Position numbers and translations under genes: made by a program. A stretch of 64,000 nucleotides of DNA, from positions 1,116,001 to 1,180,000 of the forward strand of contig NZ_QULM01000001.1 in the NCBI RefSeq assembly GCF_003482105.1, given 5' to 3'. Of the stretch, positions 1-8,163 are shown one piece after another; within the stretch, counting starts at the first letter, position 1, and each line of letters opens with the position of its first letter. This DNA is from Coprococcus sp. OM04-5BH (GTDB lineage Bacteria; Bacillota; Clostridia; Lachnospirales; Lachnospiraceae). A model generated the notes under the pieces. That model saw only the letters and a program-made list of their open reading frames with translations. It was not told where the DNA came from and did no database searches.

Positions 1-2
1 TC

Positions 3-476
3 TGGGAAGATACCGACGGCAAGGTTGACATCCTTGTGGCAACCAGTGGTACTGCCGGAACCATAACAGGTTTATCAAAATATTTCAGAGAAAAAAACCC
101 TGATGTGAAGATTGTTGCCGTTCAGGCAGATGTCACATCAAGACCGGGCGGATCTGAGGATCCACAGACTATAGATGGTATTGCACCATTTGGCGATCCG
201 GGATTCCCTGACAGCGCAAAGGCTCCGTTCATCGTTGGATTTGACTATGATGAGTGTGTAGATGTTAAGGGCGAGGACGCCTACGCTGTAGGACGTGAGA
301 TTGCCCGGACAGATGGTGTGTTCTTAGGTCAGTCGGCAGCCGCAGCCATATATGCAGCGACAGTGGTAGCTAAGAGACCTGAAAATAAGGGCAAGAATAT
401 AATCATTGCCCTTGCCGACAACGGAATGAAATATTTAAGCACAAACATGTATCCACTAAGCCATAAGGTCCAGTAG
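3..476 (+). CDS. cysK: Cysteine synthase, 3' part (5' end outside window)
   Basis: This is the C-terminal 157 residues of a PLP fold-type II enzyme of the cysteine synthase/cystathionine beta-synthase family, which makes cysteine from O-acetylserine and sulfide. The reading frame is open from base 3, so the gene starts before the window. The glycine-rich phosphate-binding loop is visible as ATSGTAGTITG, followed by residues typical of the family (IVAVQ, and FLGQSAAAAIYAA near the C-terminus). The usual loop in CysK reads VGTGGTITG; here SGTAGT is a mild variant. The O-acetylhomoserine sulfhydrylase at the other end of the window fits a sulfur amino-acid role, but the two are 62 kb apart. The family call is secure; the exact substrate is less so because the N-terminal part is missing. 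Confidence 0.85.
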   Translation, partial: WEDTDGKVDILVATSGTAGTITGLSKYFREKNPDVKIVAVQADVTSRPGGSEDPQTIDGIAPFGDPGFPDSAKAPFIVGFDYDECVDVKGEDAYAVGREIARTDGVFLGQSAAAAIYAATVVAKRPENKGKNIIIALADNGMKYLSTNMYPLSHKVQ

Positions 477-547
477 TAATCTTAAGGTTATCATGTGGGT
501 ATGCCCCAGGCAGTGTGGCAGAGTATAGAACATAAGGCGAGCAAAGT

Positions 548-622
548 AATTGTGATCCGTTCATAGCTTCATAATTGTAATCCATTCATCGCTTCATAAT
601 TGTGGTCCACTCATAGCTTCTT
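548..622. repeat. Three tandem 25-bp repeats upstream of the diguanylate cyclase
   Basis: Three imperfect units start at 548, 573 and 598. Each begins AATTGT and ends with a TCATNGCTTC-like core. They lie just upstream of the promoter at 626-654, where activator sites would be expected, but no known operator is matched. Confidence 0.7.
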
Positions 623-625
623 AAA

Positions 626-654
626 TTGACCATGATACATAATGGTGGTACAAT
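626..654 (+). promoter_or_regulatory. Sigma-A type promoter for the diguanylate cyclase gene
   Basis: TTGACC at 626-631 and TACAAT at 649-654 are separated by 17 bp. Transcription would start near 661, about 40 bases before the start codon at 702. Confidence 0.6.
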
Positions 655-701
655 TCATAATAAAAGCAGGTTGCGCCAATAAATAATTTAGGTGATGGGG
701 T

Positions 702-2159
702 ATGAAGAAACAGGAAAAAATCAAAAACAAAATATCCTGGAAGCTGATCGTAACGTCAGTGCTTGTGGTGATATTTGCCATGTTGATGGAGTTTGGAATA
801 CTGGTTTATATTAATAATAAGAGTTCTGAGACAACATCCAAGGTACTCCTTGATCAGGTAATAAGTATTATAGACGAGAACCGGAGAAATGAAGAGGAGA
901 TGCTGGCTTCGCTTAAGAACGACTATATGATCCGCGCAAGGGCAGTTTCTTATATGATAGATTCAAGGCCGGAGTCGGAGCAGGATGTAGGTGAGCTTAA
1001 CAAGATAGCAACCCTTATGTCAGTTGACGAGATACATATCTTTGATGCAACAGGAACCATATGCAGCGGAACTATACCTAAGTACTATGGTTATAATTTT
1101 GATTCGGGAGACCAGATGGGTTTTTTCAAGCCTATGCTTAAGGACAAGGAACTGACCATGTGCCAGGATGTTACCCCGAATACCTCAGAAGGTAAGGAAA
1201 TGATGTATGCCATTACCTGGAATGAGGAAGGAACACATATGGTGCAGGTTGGCATTAAGCCTGTGAGGCTTCTGGAAGAGGTTAAGCAGAATGAGATTTC
1301 TGCAGTTATAGGAAATATGCCGACCTATGAGGGTATGCATATATACGTGGCAGATGCAGATACAGGTATTATACGTGGCGCCACGGAAAGTAGTAAGATA
1401 GGTCGTACAATAAGCAAGGCTGATTATATAAATGATGTAATAACAGATGGGAAAACTATCAGTTTCAACTACTGGTATGAGGGCAAGAGGTATAACAGTG
1501 TAGTTAAAAAGAGTGGGGATTATCTTATAGGTATCCTGTATGAAACGGCTATAAATGACAAGAGTAATCTGGCAGTTATGGCAGTGATGGCTGCGTACCT
1601 GATAATAACAGTGGTAGTCCTGTATCTGGTTGTCAGAAGACTGCTTATGGCAAGGGCTGAGCGTGATGAGCAGATCAGGCTGTCCAACACCGATGAGCTT
1701 ACAGGCTGCCTCAACAGGCGTGCTTATGAGGACGACATAAATAATAAGTTAAGCTGGACAGATAAGTTCGTATATGTATCAATGGACGTTGACGGACTTA
1801 AGATGGTAAATGATACCATGGGGCATGCTGCAGGTGATGAGCTTATAAAGGGGGCAGCTTCCTGCATGACGCGGTGCTATGGTGAAAACGGTAAGGTGTA
1901 CAGGACAGGCGGAGACGAGTTCGTTGCCATAGTATTTGCCGGGGATGAGGAATTTGCCCAGTTAAAGAAGAACTTCGATAAGAAGATTGCGTCATGGCAT
2001 GGCAAGCATGTAAGCTCCATGGTAATATCCTCGGGCTATGTGTTCAGTGACGAGAAGAAGTGGGACTCCGTGTACGATATGGCGAAGGTTGCCGATCGTA
2101 AGATGTATGATGAGAAGAATAAGCATTATGAAACAAAGGGACTTGAAAGACGAAGGTAA
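702..2159 (+). CDS. Membrane-anchored diguanylate cyclase (GGDEF)
   Basis: The 485-residue protein would make cyclic-di-GMP at the inner face of the membrane. A first membrane segment lies at about residues 13-37 and a second at about 289-315. The roughly 250 residues between them form an extracytoplasmic sensor region of the Cache/CHASE size class. The GGDEF domain follows, with TDELTGCLNRR starting at residue 330 and an intact GGDEF signature at 403-407, so it should be active. No RxxD inhibitory site is present at the usual place just before the signature, which suggests no product feedback. The ribosome site is GGTGATGGGG. The downstream TraX-like gene overlaps its 3' end by 32 bases. The sensed ligand cannot be told from the sequence. 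Confidence 0.9.
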   Translation: MKKQEKIKNKISWKLIVTSVLVVIFAMLMEFGILVYINNKSSETTSKVLLDQVISIIDENRRNEEEMLASLKNDYMIRARAVSYMIDSRPESEQDVGELNKIATLMSVDEIHIFDATGTICSGTIPKYYGYNFDSGDQMGFFKPMLKDKELTMCQDVTPNTSEGKEMMYAITWNEEGTHMVQVGIKPVRLLEEVKQNEISAVIGNMPTYEGMHIYVADADTGIIRGATESSKIGRTISKADYINDVITDGKTISFNYWYEGKRYNSVVKKSGDYLIGILYETAINDKSNLAVMAVMAAYLIITVVVLYLVVRRLLMARAERDEQIRLSNTDELTGCLNRRAYEDDINNKLSWTDKFVYVSMDVDGLKMVNDTMGHAAGDELIKGAASCMTRCYGENGKVYRTGGDEFVAIVFAGDEEFAQLKKNFDKKIASWHGKHVSSMVISSGYVFSDEKKWDSVYDMAKVADRKMYDEKNKHYETKGLERRR

Positions 2160-2892
2160 GCTTCATCGTGAAACTATAAAATATATGGCAGTGGCCGCCA
2201 TGGTATTAAATCACTTTGCGTATATATTCCTTATACAGGGAAGCTTTCTCTATGAGGTATTTACCGATATTGGCTATTTTACTGCCATAACCATGTGCTT
2301 CTTTCTGGTGGAGGGATATGGTTATACAAGCTCAAAAAGAAGGTACGGTGTGAGACTTGGAGTATTTGCCCTGGTATCCCAGATGCCATACATGATGGCA
2401 TTTTCCGGAGAAGGACTGATGGAATTCCATAGTCTTAACATGATATTCTCTCTGTTTATATGCTATCTCATACTGGTGGCATTTGACCGTATCTACGATG
2501 TGAACCTGAGATTTTTCGTGGTGTCGGCGCTGGCGTTAGTGTCACTGATCTGTGACTGGTCATTATTTGCACCGGCATTTGTATTGTTGTTCATATGGGC
2601 AGGAGAGTCTAAGGAACGCAGAGGCATGGTATTTCAGGTGTCGGCAGCGGTTTTCTGCGTATTCAATTTTGTAAGCAGACTGGGACAGTGTCCGGTTCTT
2701 GATAATATCTTATATTCCATTGGCAACAGCGCAGGAATAATCCTTGCAGGCGTAGTGATTGTGTACTGCTATGGGGGAGAGTGTGCCCCTAAGGGAAGTC
2801 GTTCTGCCAAATTTTCAAAGTGGTTCTTCTATATTTTCTATCCGACCCATCTGTTGGTGCTGGGACTTATCAGGATGGCATTAAAATATTAA
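2128..2892 (+). CDS. TraX-family integral membrane protein
   Basis: The 254-residue polytopic protein has about seven hydrophobic segments. It opens with KYMAVAAMVLNHFAYIF and closes with KWFFYIFYPTHLLVLGL, both typical of the TraX family. The family is named for the F-plasmid pilin acetylase, but chromosomal Firmicute members have no proven substrate; an acyltransferase role is only inferred. The chosen ATG at 2128 lies inside the diguanylate cyclase gene and is preceded by GAGAAGA. An ATG at 2185 has no ribosome site. The 32-base overlap suggests translation coupled to the cyclase. A terminator follows at 2989-3012. Confidence 0.8.
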   Translation: MKQRDLKDEGKLHRETIKYMAVAAMVLNHFAYIFLIQGSFLYEVFTDIGYFTAITMCFFLVEGYGYTSSKRRYGVRLGVFALVSQMPYMMAFSGEGLMEFHSLNMIFSLFICYLILVAFDRIYDVNLRFFVVSALALVSLICDWSLFAPAFVLLFIWAGESKERRGMVFQVSAAVFCVFNFVSRLGQCPVLDNILYSIGNSAGIILAGVVIVYCYGGECAPKGSRSAKFSKWFFYIFYPTHLLVLGLIRMALKY

Positions 2893-2937
2893 CAATCCAT
2901 AAATAGGTTTGCCACATATTAAATAATCATAAAGCTA

Positions 2938-2967
2938 TTGACGGAGTTTTCAGTTAAAAGCTATAAT
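2938..2967 (+). promoter_or_regulatory. Strong promoter upstream of the MarR-citrate synthase pair
   Basis: TTGACG at 2938-2943 and a perfect TATAAT at 2962-2967 have an 18-bp spacer. Initiation would be near 2974, before a hairpin with a T-run (2989-3012) and a CIRCE operator (3023-3049). Confidence 0.6.
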
Positions 2968-2988
2968 GATAAGGTACATGTTATAAAC

Positions 2989-3012
2989 AGCTTCATTCGG
3001 AAGCGTTTTTTT
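2989..3012 (+). terminator. Short hairpin plus T-run (traX terminator or leader attenuator)
   Basis: AGCTTC and GAAGCG enclose a small loop and are followed by seven T. It can end the TraX transcript. Because it lies downstream of the promoter at 2938-2967, it could also act as a leader attenuator. Confidence 0.55.
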
Positions 3013-3022
3013 ATAGTTCGGA

Positions 3023-3049
3023 TTGGCACTCACAGACTCGGAGTGCTAA
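3023..3049 (+). promoter_or_regulatory. CIRCE element (HrcA operator)
   Basis: TTGGCACTC at 3023-3031, a 9-base spacer, and GAGTGCTAA at 3041-3049 match the CIRCE consensus TTAGCACTC-N9-GAGTGCTAA with a single mismatch. CIRCE is the site of the heat-shock repressor HrcA and normally precedes groESL or hrcA-grpE-dnaK. Here the next genes are a MarR regulator and citrate synthase. Confidence 0.8.
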
Positions 3050-3121
3050 CGCTCCCATAAATGTAAGGTAAGAACAATAGAATAACAAAGCTGAATGATT
3101 TGATCAAAAAGGGGTGATATG

Positions 3122-3634
3122 ATGGCTGAAGAGAAGAAAGATATATCTATACTTAAACTTGGAAATGAATTTATGATGAGGAGATACCTTTTTAACAAGG
3201 CTGGAATGAATAAGGGGTTAAGCATTACGGACTATATTGCACTTCACATAATCGACAATACAGAGAGTGAAGAAGACATATATCAGGGAAAGTCATACCT
3301 TAAGGATATCGCAGAAAAGATGAGACTTACCATAAGACAGACCTCAAGAATGGTGGGGGTGCTTAAGGAGCGTGGCCTTGTTAAGTGGATGCACGATGGT
3401 GACGGAAGCGAAGGCACATATGTTACCATGACGGACGATGGACACAAGCTTCTTGAGGATAACAAGGAGATCATAAAGGAATATTATGGAAAAGTAATAA
3501 ACAGGTTCGGCAAGGAAAATCTTATTGAACTTTTAAATCTCATGAAGCAGCTTGAGACGGTTATGGACAGCGAGCTTGAGGAGATGGGAATAGATAGTAA
3601 GGAGGCAGCAGGCGACGATGATGGAGAGGCTTAA
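3122..3634 (+). CDS. MarR-family transcriptional regulator
   Basis: The 170-residue protein has a winged helix-turn-helix core (about residues 35-125). A helix-rich SYLKDIAEKMRLTIRQTSRM segment is followed by LKERGLVKW and a wing ending at TDDGHKLL, the typical MarR arrangement. It would bind DNA as a dimer; the ligand is unknown. ATG 3122 is preferred over the adjacent ATG at 3119 because the GGGGTG ribosome site (3111-3116) is better spaced. The gene overlaps the citrate synthase start by 17 bases, so the two are probably co-translated. The regulator may control its own operon. The acidic C-terminal tail (about residues 150-170) is not part of the conserved fold. Confidence 0.85.
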   Translation: MAEEKKDISILKLGNEFMMRRYLFNKAGMNKGLSITDYIALHIIDNTESEEDIYQGKSYLKDIAEKMRLTIRQTSRMVGVLKERGLVKWMHDGDGSEGTYVTMTDDGHKLLEDNKEIIKEYYGKVINRFGKENLIELLNLMKQLETVMDSELEEMGIDSKEAAGDDDGEA

Positions 3635-4946
3635 TAAATTCACAGAGTGGGCACAGGATAAGTGCCTTGGCAATGACAGTGTTTCACCTTGTCTTTATGA
3701 TGAATACGGAGTAAACCTCGGACTTCGTGATGAGAATGGAAATGGCGTCCTTACGGGACTTACAAATATTTCAAAGATTACTTCCACAGCTATAAAGAAC
3801 GGACAGAAGGTTCCTGCTGACGGTAGACTGTGGTACAGAGGCTATAAGGTTGAGAATCTTATCTCTTCTCTGGGAGAGGATAAGCTGGGATTTGAAAGGA
3901 TAGCTTATCTTCTTCTCATGGGAGATCTTCCGGATGAAAAGACAGAGAAGGAATTTGCCGAGCTTATAGGTGCCTGCAGGACTCTGCCTACTAACTTCAC
4001 CAGAGACGTAATAATGAAGGCACCATCAGAGGATATAATGAATTCCATGACCAGAAGTATACTTACTCTTGCATCCTATGACGATAAGGCCAAGGACACC
4101 AGCATTGCAAATGTCTTAAGGCAGAGCATACAGCTTATAAGTGAGTTCCCGCTTCTGGCAGTCTACGGCTACAATGCCTACAATCATTATGAGAAGCAGC
4201 AGAGTATGTTCATCCATCATCCGGATCCGACACTCTCCACTGCGGAGAATCTTCTTATGCTCTTAAGACCTGACAAGAAGTATTCACCTGTAGAGGCAAA
4301 GGTTCTGGATACAGCCCTTATCCTTCATATGGAGCATGGCGGTGGTAACAATTCAACATTTACCACAAGAGTTGTAACCTCATCAGGTTCAGACACATAT
4401 TCTACTATAGCGGCGGCTATGTCATCCCTTAAGGGACCTAAGCACGGCGGTGCGAATATCAAGGTTATGGAGATGATGGATGACATCAGAGACCATGTCC
4501 ATGACTATGCAGACAAGGACGCCATAGAGGCGTATCTTGACAAATTACTGGAGAAGCAGGCATTTGACCACAAGGGACTTATATATGGTATGGGTCATGC
4601 GGTGTACTCACTTTCAGATCCGAGAGAGAGGGTATTCAAGCAGTATGTGGAGAAGCTGGTGGTTGAGAAGAACAGACAGGAGGATATGCTCCTTTACCAG
4701 AACATCGAAGAGATCGCACCTAAGCTTATTGCCAGGAAGAGACGTATATACAAGGGCGTAAGTCCTAATATCGACTTCTACAGCGGGTTCGTTTATGAAA
4801 TGCTTGGAATACCTCAGGAGCTCTACACGGCGATATTTGCCATTGCAAGAATTGTTGGCTGGAGTGCCCACAGAATAGAGGAGCTTATATGTGCCAGCAA
4901 GATCATAAGACCGGCGTATATGAGTGTGATGGAAGAGAAGGAATAA
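3618..4946 (+). CDS. gltA: Citrate synthase
   Basis: The enzyme condenses oxaloacetate and acetyl-CoA to citrate, the entry to the oxidative branch used in anaerobes for 2-oxoglutarate and glutamate synthesis. The 442-residue protein carries the catalytic residues His276 (in KHGGAN), His327 (in MGHAVY) and Asp386 (in NIDFYSG). The substrate-binding segment HMEHGGGNNSTF precedes them. The start at 3618 uses GGAGG at 3601-3605 and overlaps the MarR gene. A 2-methylcitrate synthase role cannot be excluded, but no prp genes are nearby. The CIRCE site and promoter upstream of the MarR gene may govern both genes. Confidence 0.92.
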   Translation: MMERLNKFTEWAQDKCLGNDSVSPCLYDEYGVNLGLRDENGNGVLTGLTNISKITSTAIKNGQKVPADGRLWYRGYKVENLISSLGEDKLGFERIAYLLLMGDLPDEKTEKEFAELIGACRTLPTNFTRDVIMKAPSEDIMNSMTRSILTLASYDDKAKDTSIANVLRQSIQLISEFPLLAVYGYNAYNHYEKQQSMFIHHPDPTLSTAENLLMLLRPDKKYSPVEAKVLDTALILHMEHGGGNNSTFTTRVVTSSGSDTYSTIAAAMSSLKGPKHGGANIKVMEMMDDIRDHVHDYADKDAIEAYLDKLLEKQAFDHKGLIYGMGHAVYSLSDPRERVFKQYVEKLVVEKNRQEDMLLYQNIEEIAPKLIARKRRIYKGVSPNIDFYSGFVYEMLGIPQELYTAIFAIARIVGWSAHRIEELICASKIIRPAYMSVMEEKE

Positions 4947-5290
4947 AAGACAAGGAATAGAAGACAAAGAAGGGCAACAAATAGGATAAAGAAAATAAAT
5001 TAAGAAATATAAGTTAAGGAATACAAACAAAGAATTAGATAAGGAATAGAAGACAAGAAATGGGAGATAAGGTGCGGAAGTAGATATTTGATAAAATATC
5101 TAAAAAATTTCAATAATTTTATTGAAAATACTCTATTGCATTTCTTTGTTATTTGCGTTATAAATTCATGAGGTTGTAAAGAAAAGATAAATCCGGATAA
5201 ATTTTGGATAAAATTCCAATGGGCAGCAAACGGAAATTCATATGCTATTGCAGTCAGGAATATAAATTTAAAGCTCCGGATCTGAAGATT
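4947..5290. other. A-rich intergenic region with a palindrome and possible promoter
   Basis: No gene is seen here. The first 110 bases are purine-rich with a 16-base direct repeat (4952-4967 and 5041-5056). A perfect 8-bp-arm inverted repeat, TTCAATAA/TTATTGAA, lies at 5109-5126. TTGCAT at 5136-5141 and TATAAA at 5159-5164 have a 17-bp spacer and may be the promoter of the MATE gene at 5399. Confidence 0.4.
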
Positions 5291-5291
5291 G

Positions 5292-5366
5292 TGTCAAGTT
5301 TTATGTGAAAACTTGACATGTAGCGTCAGCCCTTTGCCGAAGGCAAATTTTAAATGGGCTGATGTT
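5292..5366 (+). repeat. Nested-hairpin intergenic repeat, copy 1 (upstream of MATE gene)
   Basis: Two structures are adjacent. The first is a perfect 11-bp hairpin, TGTCAAGTTTT against AAAACTTGACA, with a 5-base loop (5292-5318). The second is a nested stem: outer arms 5322-5332 and 5356-5366 (11 bp with G-U pairs), inner TTTGCC-GAA-GGCAAA at 5333-5347, and a one-sided linker TTTTAAAT. The copy ends 32 bases before the MATE start codon. Related copies occur between 19 and 31 kb. Confidence 0.75.
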
Positions 5367-5398
5367 CAATGATAGACAATATATGAAAGGACGCAATT

Positions 5399-6772
5399 AT
5401 GACAAAAGATTTGACAAATGGAAAACCAATGAAACTGATACTTAATTTTGCCGTTCCGCTTCTGTTCGGACTGTTGTTCCAGCAGTTGTATAATCTGGTG
5501 GATACCATGATAGTGGGACTTTATCTTGGTGTAGATGATCTTGCCGCGGTGGGTTCCACCGGCTGTATAAATTTCATGGTCATAGGCTTCTGCATGGGCG
5601 TATGTAATGGATTCGCAATTCCTGTATCCCATAAATTCGGTGCAAAGGATTACCAGGGCATGCGTAAATACGTGGCAAACTGTGTGTGGCTTGGTATCGT
5701 TTTCTCCATTATACTTACTGTAGTGACAGCCCTGTTGTGCAGAGACATACTTACACTGATGAAGACACCGGACAATATAATCGACGGTGCCTATAATTAT
5801 ATATTTGTCATCTTCCTTGGAATACCAACTGTATTCCTGTATAACATAGTGGCAGGCGTAATAAGGGCAACCGGTGACAGCAAGACTCCCGTCATTTTTC
5901 TGGTTCTTTCCTCGGTTATAAATATCGCCCTTGACCTTGTGTTCCTTATCTGCCTTAAGATGGGGGTTGCAGGTGCAGCCTGGGCTACAGTTATATCCCA
6001 GGGAGTATCAGGTGTTACCTGTCTGGTTTATATGGTGAAGAGATTCGAGATACTTCGTATCCGTAAGGGTGAGTGGAAGTTTGAGGGCCATATGGCACTG
6101 GAGCTCTGCAACATGGGCGTACCTATGGGATTACAGTATTCCATAACAGCCATCGGAAGTGTTGTTCTTCAGACAGCTGCGAATACTCTTGGATCAAATG
6201 CAGTTGCAGCCATGACTGCAGCCAGCAAGCTTGGTAACTTCTTCGCCTGTCCTCTTGATGCCCTTGGTTCAACAATGGCAACCTATGGAGGTCAGAATGT
6301 GGGAGCCGGCAAGCTTGAACGTATAGGAAAGGGACTTAAGTCCTGCCTTATACTTGGTATAGGATATTCTGTTATAGCATTTGCTATTGCGGCATTGTTC
6401 GGCGGCAAGCTGTCCATGCTCTTTGTAAGCGGCAGCGAAACAGAGATCATAAGAAATTCACATATGTATCTTATTATAAATACAGGCTTTTACTTCCTGC
6501 TGGCACTGGTGAATATAGTCAGGTTCCTTATCCAGGGAATGGGATTTTCAGGTGTGGCTATATTTGCAGGGGTATTCGAGATGGTGGCAAGATCCATCGC
6601 AGGCTTCGGACTGGTGCCAATTATTGGCTTCGTAGGCGTAAGCCTCGGAAGTCCTATTGCATGGCTTATGGCTGATATGTTCCTGATACCCACCTACTTC
6701 TACGCCTGCAGAAAGCTCAGACGCCAGATGGGTTACCCGGTAAAGGGAAAGGTAAGCAAGGCTGGGGCGTAG
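5399..6772 (+). CDS. MATE-family multidrug/cation antiporter
   Basis: The 457-residue membrane protein has about twelve hydrophobic segments in two pseudo-symmetric halves. The first half starts LTNGKPMKLILNFAVPLL and contains the family segment LYNLVDTMIVGLYLG. Such proteins export organic cations or drugs using a Na+ or H+ gradient. The start follows an AAAGGA ribosome site. It stands alone, preceded by a nested-hairpin repeat and followed by an A/T-rich spacer. Its substrate is unknown. A second, diverged MATE protein is at 34494-35840. Confidence 0.9.
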   Translation: MTKDLTNGKPMKLILNFAVPLLFGLLFQQLYNLVDTMIVGLYLGVDDLAAVGSTGCINFMVIGFCMGVCNGFAIPVSHKFGAKDYQGMRKYVANCVWLGIVFSIILTVVTALLCRDILTLMKTPDNIIDGAYNYIFVIFLGIPTVFLYNIVAGVIRATGDSKTPVIFLVLSSVINIALDLVFLICLKMGVAGAAWATVISQGVSGVTCLVYMVKRFEILRIRKGEWKFEGHMALELCNMGVPMGLQYSITAIGSVVLQTAANTLGSNAVAAMTAASKLGNFFACPLDALGSTMATYGGQNVGAGKLERIGKGLKSCLILGIGYSVIAFAIAALFGGKLSMLFVSGSETEIIRNSHMYLIINTGFYFLLALVNIVRFLIQGMGFSGVAIFAGVFEMVARSIAGFGLVPIIGFVGVSLGSPIAWLMADMFLIPTYFYACRKLRRQMGYPVKGKVSKAGA

Positions 6773-6984
6773 ACTAATGATGTAAGATATTAATATGAAA
6801 TTTTGCTATAAAATTTTGATATAATGTGCGGATATAAGACCTTGCTATGAAATCTTGATATAAGGTCTTGATATAAAGAATTGATGTATGGGCTTGATAT
6901 AAGACCTTGACATAGTAGGCGAGGTTTTGTATATATTGATTATAGAGACGAATTGATCAGATTGGTTGAAATAAGGGGTTATGA
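6773..6984. repeat. Degenerate A/T-rich repeats after the MATE gene
   Basis: Short motifs such as CTTGATATAAG and TAAGACCTTG recur several times. AAGACCTT and AAGGTCTT near 6836-6872 can pair as a hairpin. No gene or clear promoter is visible. Confidence 0.45.
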
Positions 6985-8151
6985 ATGTATACAATATTTG
7001 ATTATGTTGAGTATTATAGACATCTTGATACAGCAGATGCTCCATGGAATGTCATGGATTGTCTGCTGTGTTCAGTTTTAGCGTATGTTCCTGCAGCATC
7101 ATTTGAAGATGAAAAGGACATAGACGAGTTTATATCATACTCTGAAGCCTATTCGGAGAATATGGAGAATGGGCTGGTTACACAGGTGTATGAGCTGCTA
7201 ACGCTTATTAAAGGTTCAATAAGATATGGAAATATGCGTGTGAGCAACTTTATAAATCTCAGGAGTGACAAGACCCAGTTCGGGGCAGTGACCTTCAGAG
7301 TGGGAAAGAATGTGACAGTCAGCTACAAGGGAACAGACTATGCCCTGATAGGCTGGATAGAGAACATGCGAGGAGCATATCAGTATCCCACAGCAACCCA
7401 CAGTCTGGCAATTTCATACCTGGATAATGTCAGCCTTTACTCGGATGATGTGCTCTATGTGTGCGGACATTCAAAGGGTGGCAACCTTGCCATGGCGGCA
7501 TGTATGGAGGCAGCGGGTGAGAAGCTTGCTGTTATGGATGATAGTCTGGAAAGTCCAGGGAAAATGACGAGAAACGATAGTGTGAAGGCTTCCGGAGCAG
7601 AGACGAAGGACGGTAGCGTGAAGGTTTCCGGAACGGTGACAGGAGCTGCTGATTGCCTGTTTGACAGGATTAAGAAGATATATAATTTTGATGGGCCGGG
7701 ATTTAGAAAAGATGAGTATGATCAGGTGAAATTTGCCTTGATGGCAGAGAAGCTCACCACTATAGTTCCGACGGACTCGGTTGTGGGAGTCCTGATGAAC
7801 AACAACACAGATTATGTGGTTGTGAAGAGCAATTCCATTGCTCTCGGAGAGCATAATCCTACAACATGGGAGGTCTTCGGACAGTGTTTCGTGGAGGGTA
7901 GATTATCCAATATCAGCAGACGTCTTCACACTAACACCACCAAGGGTGTAGAGAACATCAGCTATGACACTATGAAGCTTGCTTTTGAAACCATATTTGA
8001 AAATCTCAATCATGAGTATGCCGCAGACTTCAAATTGTCATTTGGCCAGATCGTAACATTCTACCGCAGCATGAAGAACATAGATCCGGAGATCAAGCGG
8101 GGCATGGATCAGATAATTGAGGCAGTTCTGAGTCTTGAATTTATGAAGTGA
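6985..8151 (+). CDS. Mbeg1-like alpha/beta-hydrolase (DUF2974)
   Basis: The 388-residue protein has the nucleophile elbow CGHSKGGNLA with Ser163 as the expected catalytic serine, and an upstream core VTVSYKGTD typical of lipase-like folds. It matches the DUF2974/Mbeg1-like family, whose substrates are not established. No signal peptide or membrane segment is seen, so it is probably cytosolic. Residues about 180-225 form a hydrophilic insertion just after the nucleophile region, with a 12-codon imperfect duplication (NDSVKASGAETK and DGSVKVSGTVTG). The fold resumes with IKKIYNFDGPGF. An AAGGGG ribosome site precedes ATG 6985. It is followed directly by the 53-bp repeat array. Confidence 0.75.
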   Translation: MYTIFDYVEYYRHLDTADAPWNVMDCLLCSVLAYVPAASFEDEKDIDEFISYSEAYSENMENGLVTQVYELLTLIKGSIRYGNMRVSNFINLRSDKTQFGAVTFRVGKNVTVSYKGTDYALIGWIENMRGAYQYPTATHSLAISYLDNVSLYSDDVLYVCGHSKGGNLAMAACMEAAGEKLAVMDDSLESPGKMTRNDSVKASGAETKDGSVKVSGTVTGAADCLFDRIKKIYNFDGPGFRKDEYDQVKFALMAEKLTTIVPTDSVVGVLMNNNTDYVVVKSNSIALGEHNPTTWEVFGQCFVEGRLSNISRRLHTNTTKGVENISYDTMKLAFETIFENLNHEYAADFKLSFGQIVTFYRSMKNIDPEIKRGMDQIIEAVLSLEFMK

Positions 8152-8163
8152 TATGAGGTGACG

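Noticed and set aside
2128..2892. Conjugative element marked by TraX
   Set aside because: No other transfer, relaxase or integrase gene is present; chromosomal TraX-family proteins are common.
4947..5290. Small protein gene in the A-rich spacer
   Set aside because: Frames are short, lack ribosome sites and are lysine-rich by composition only.
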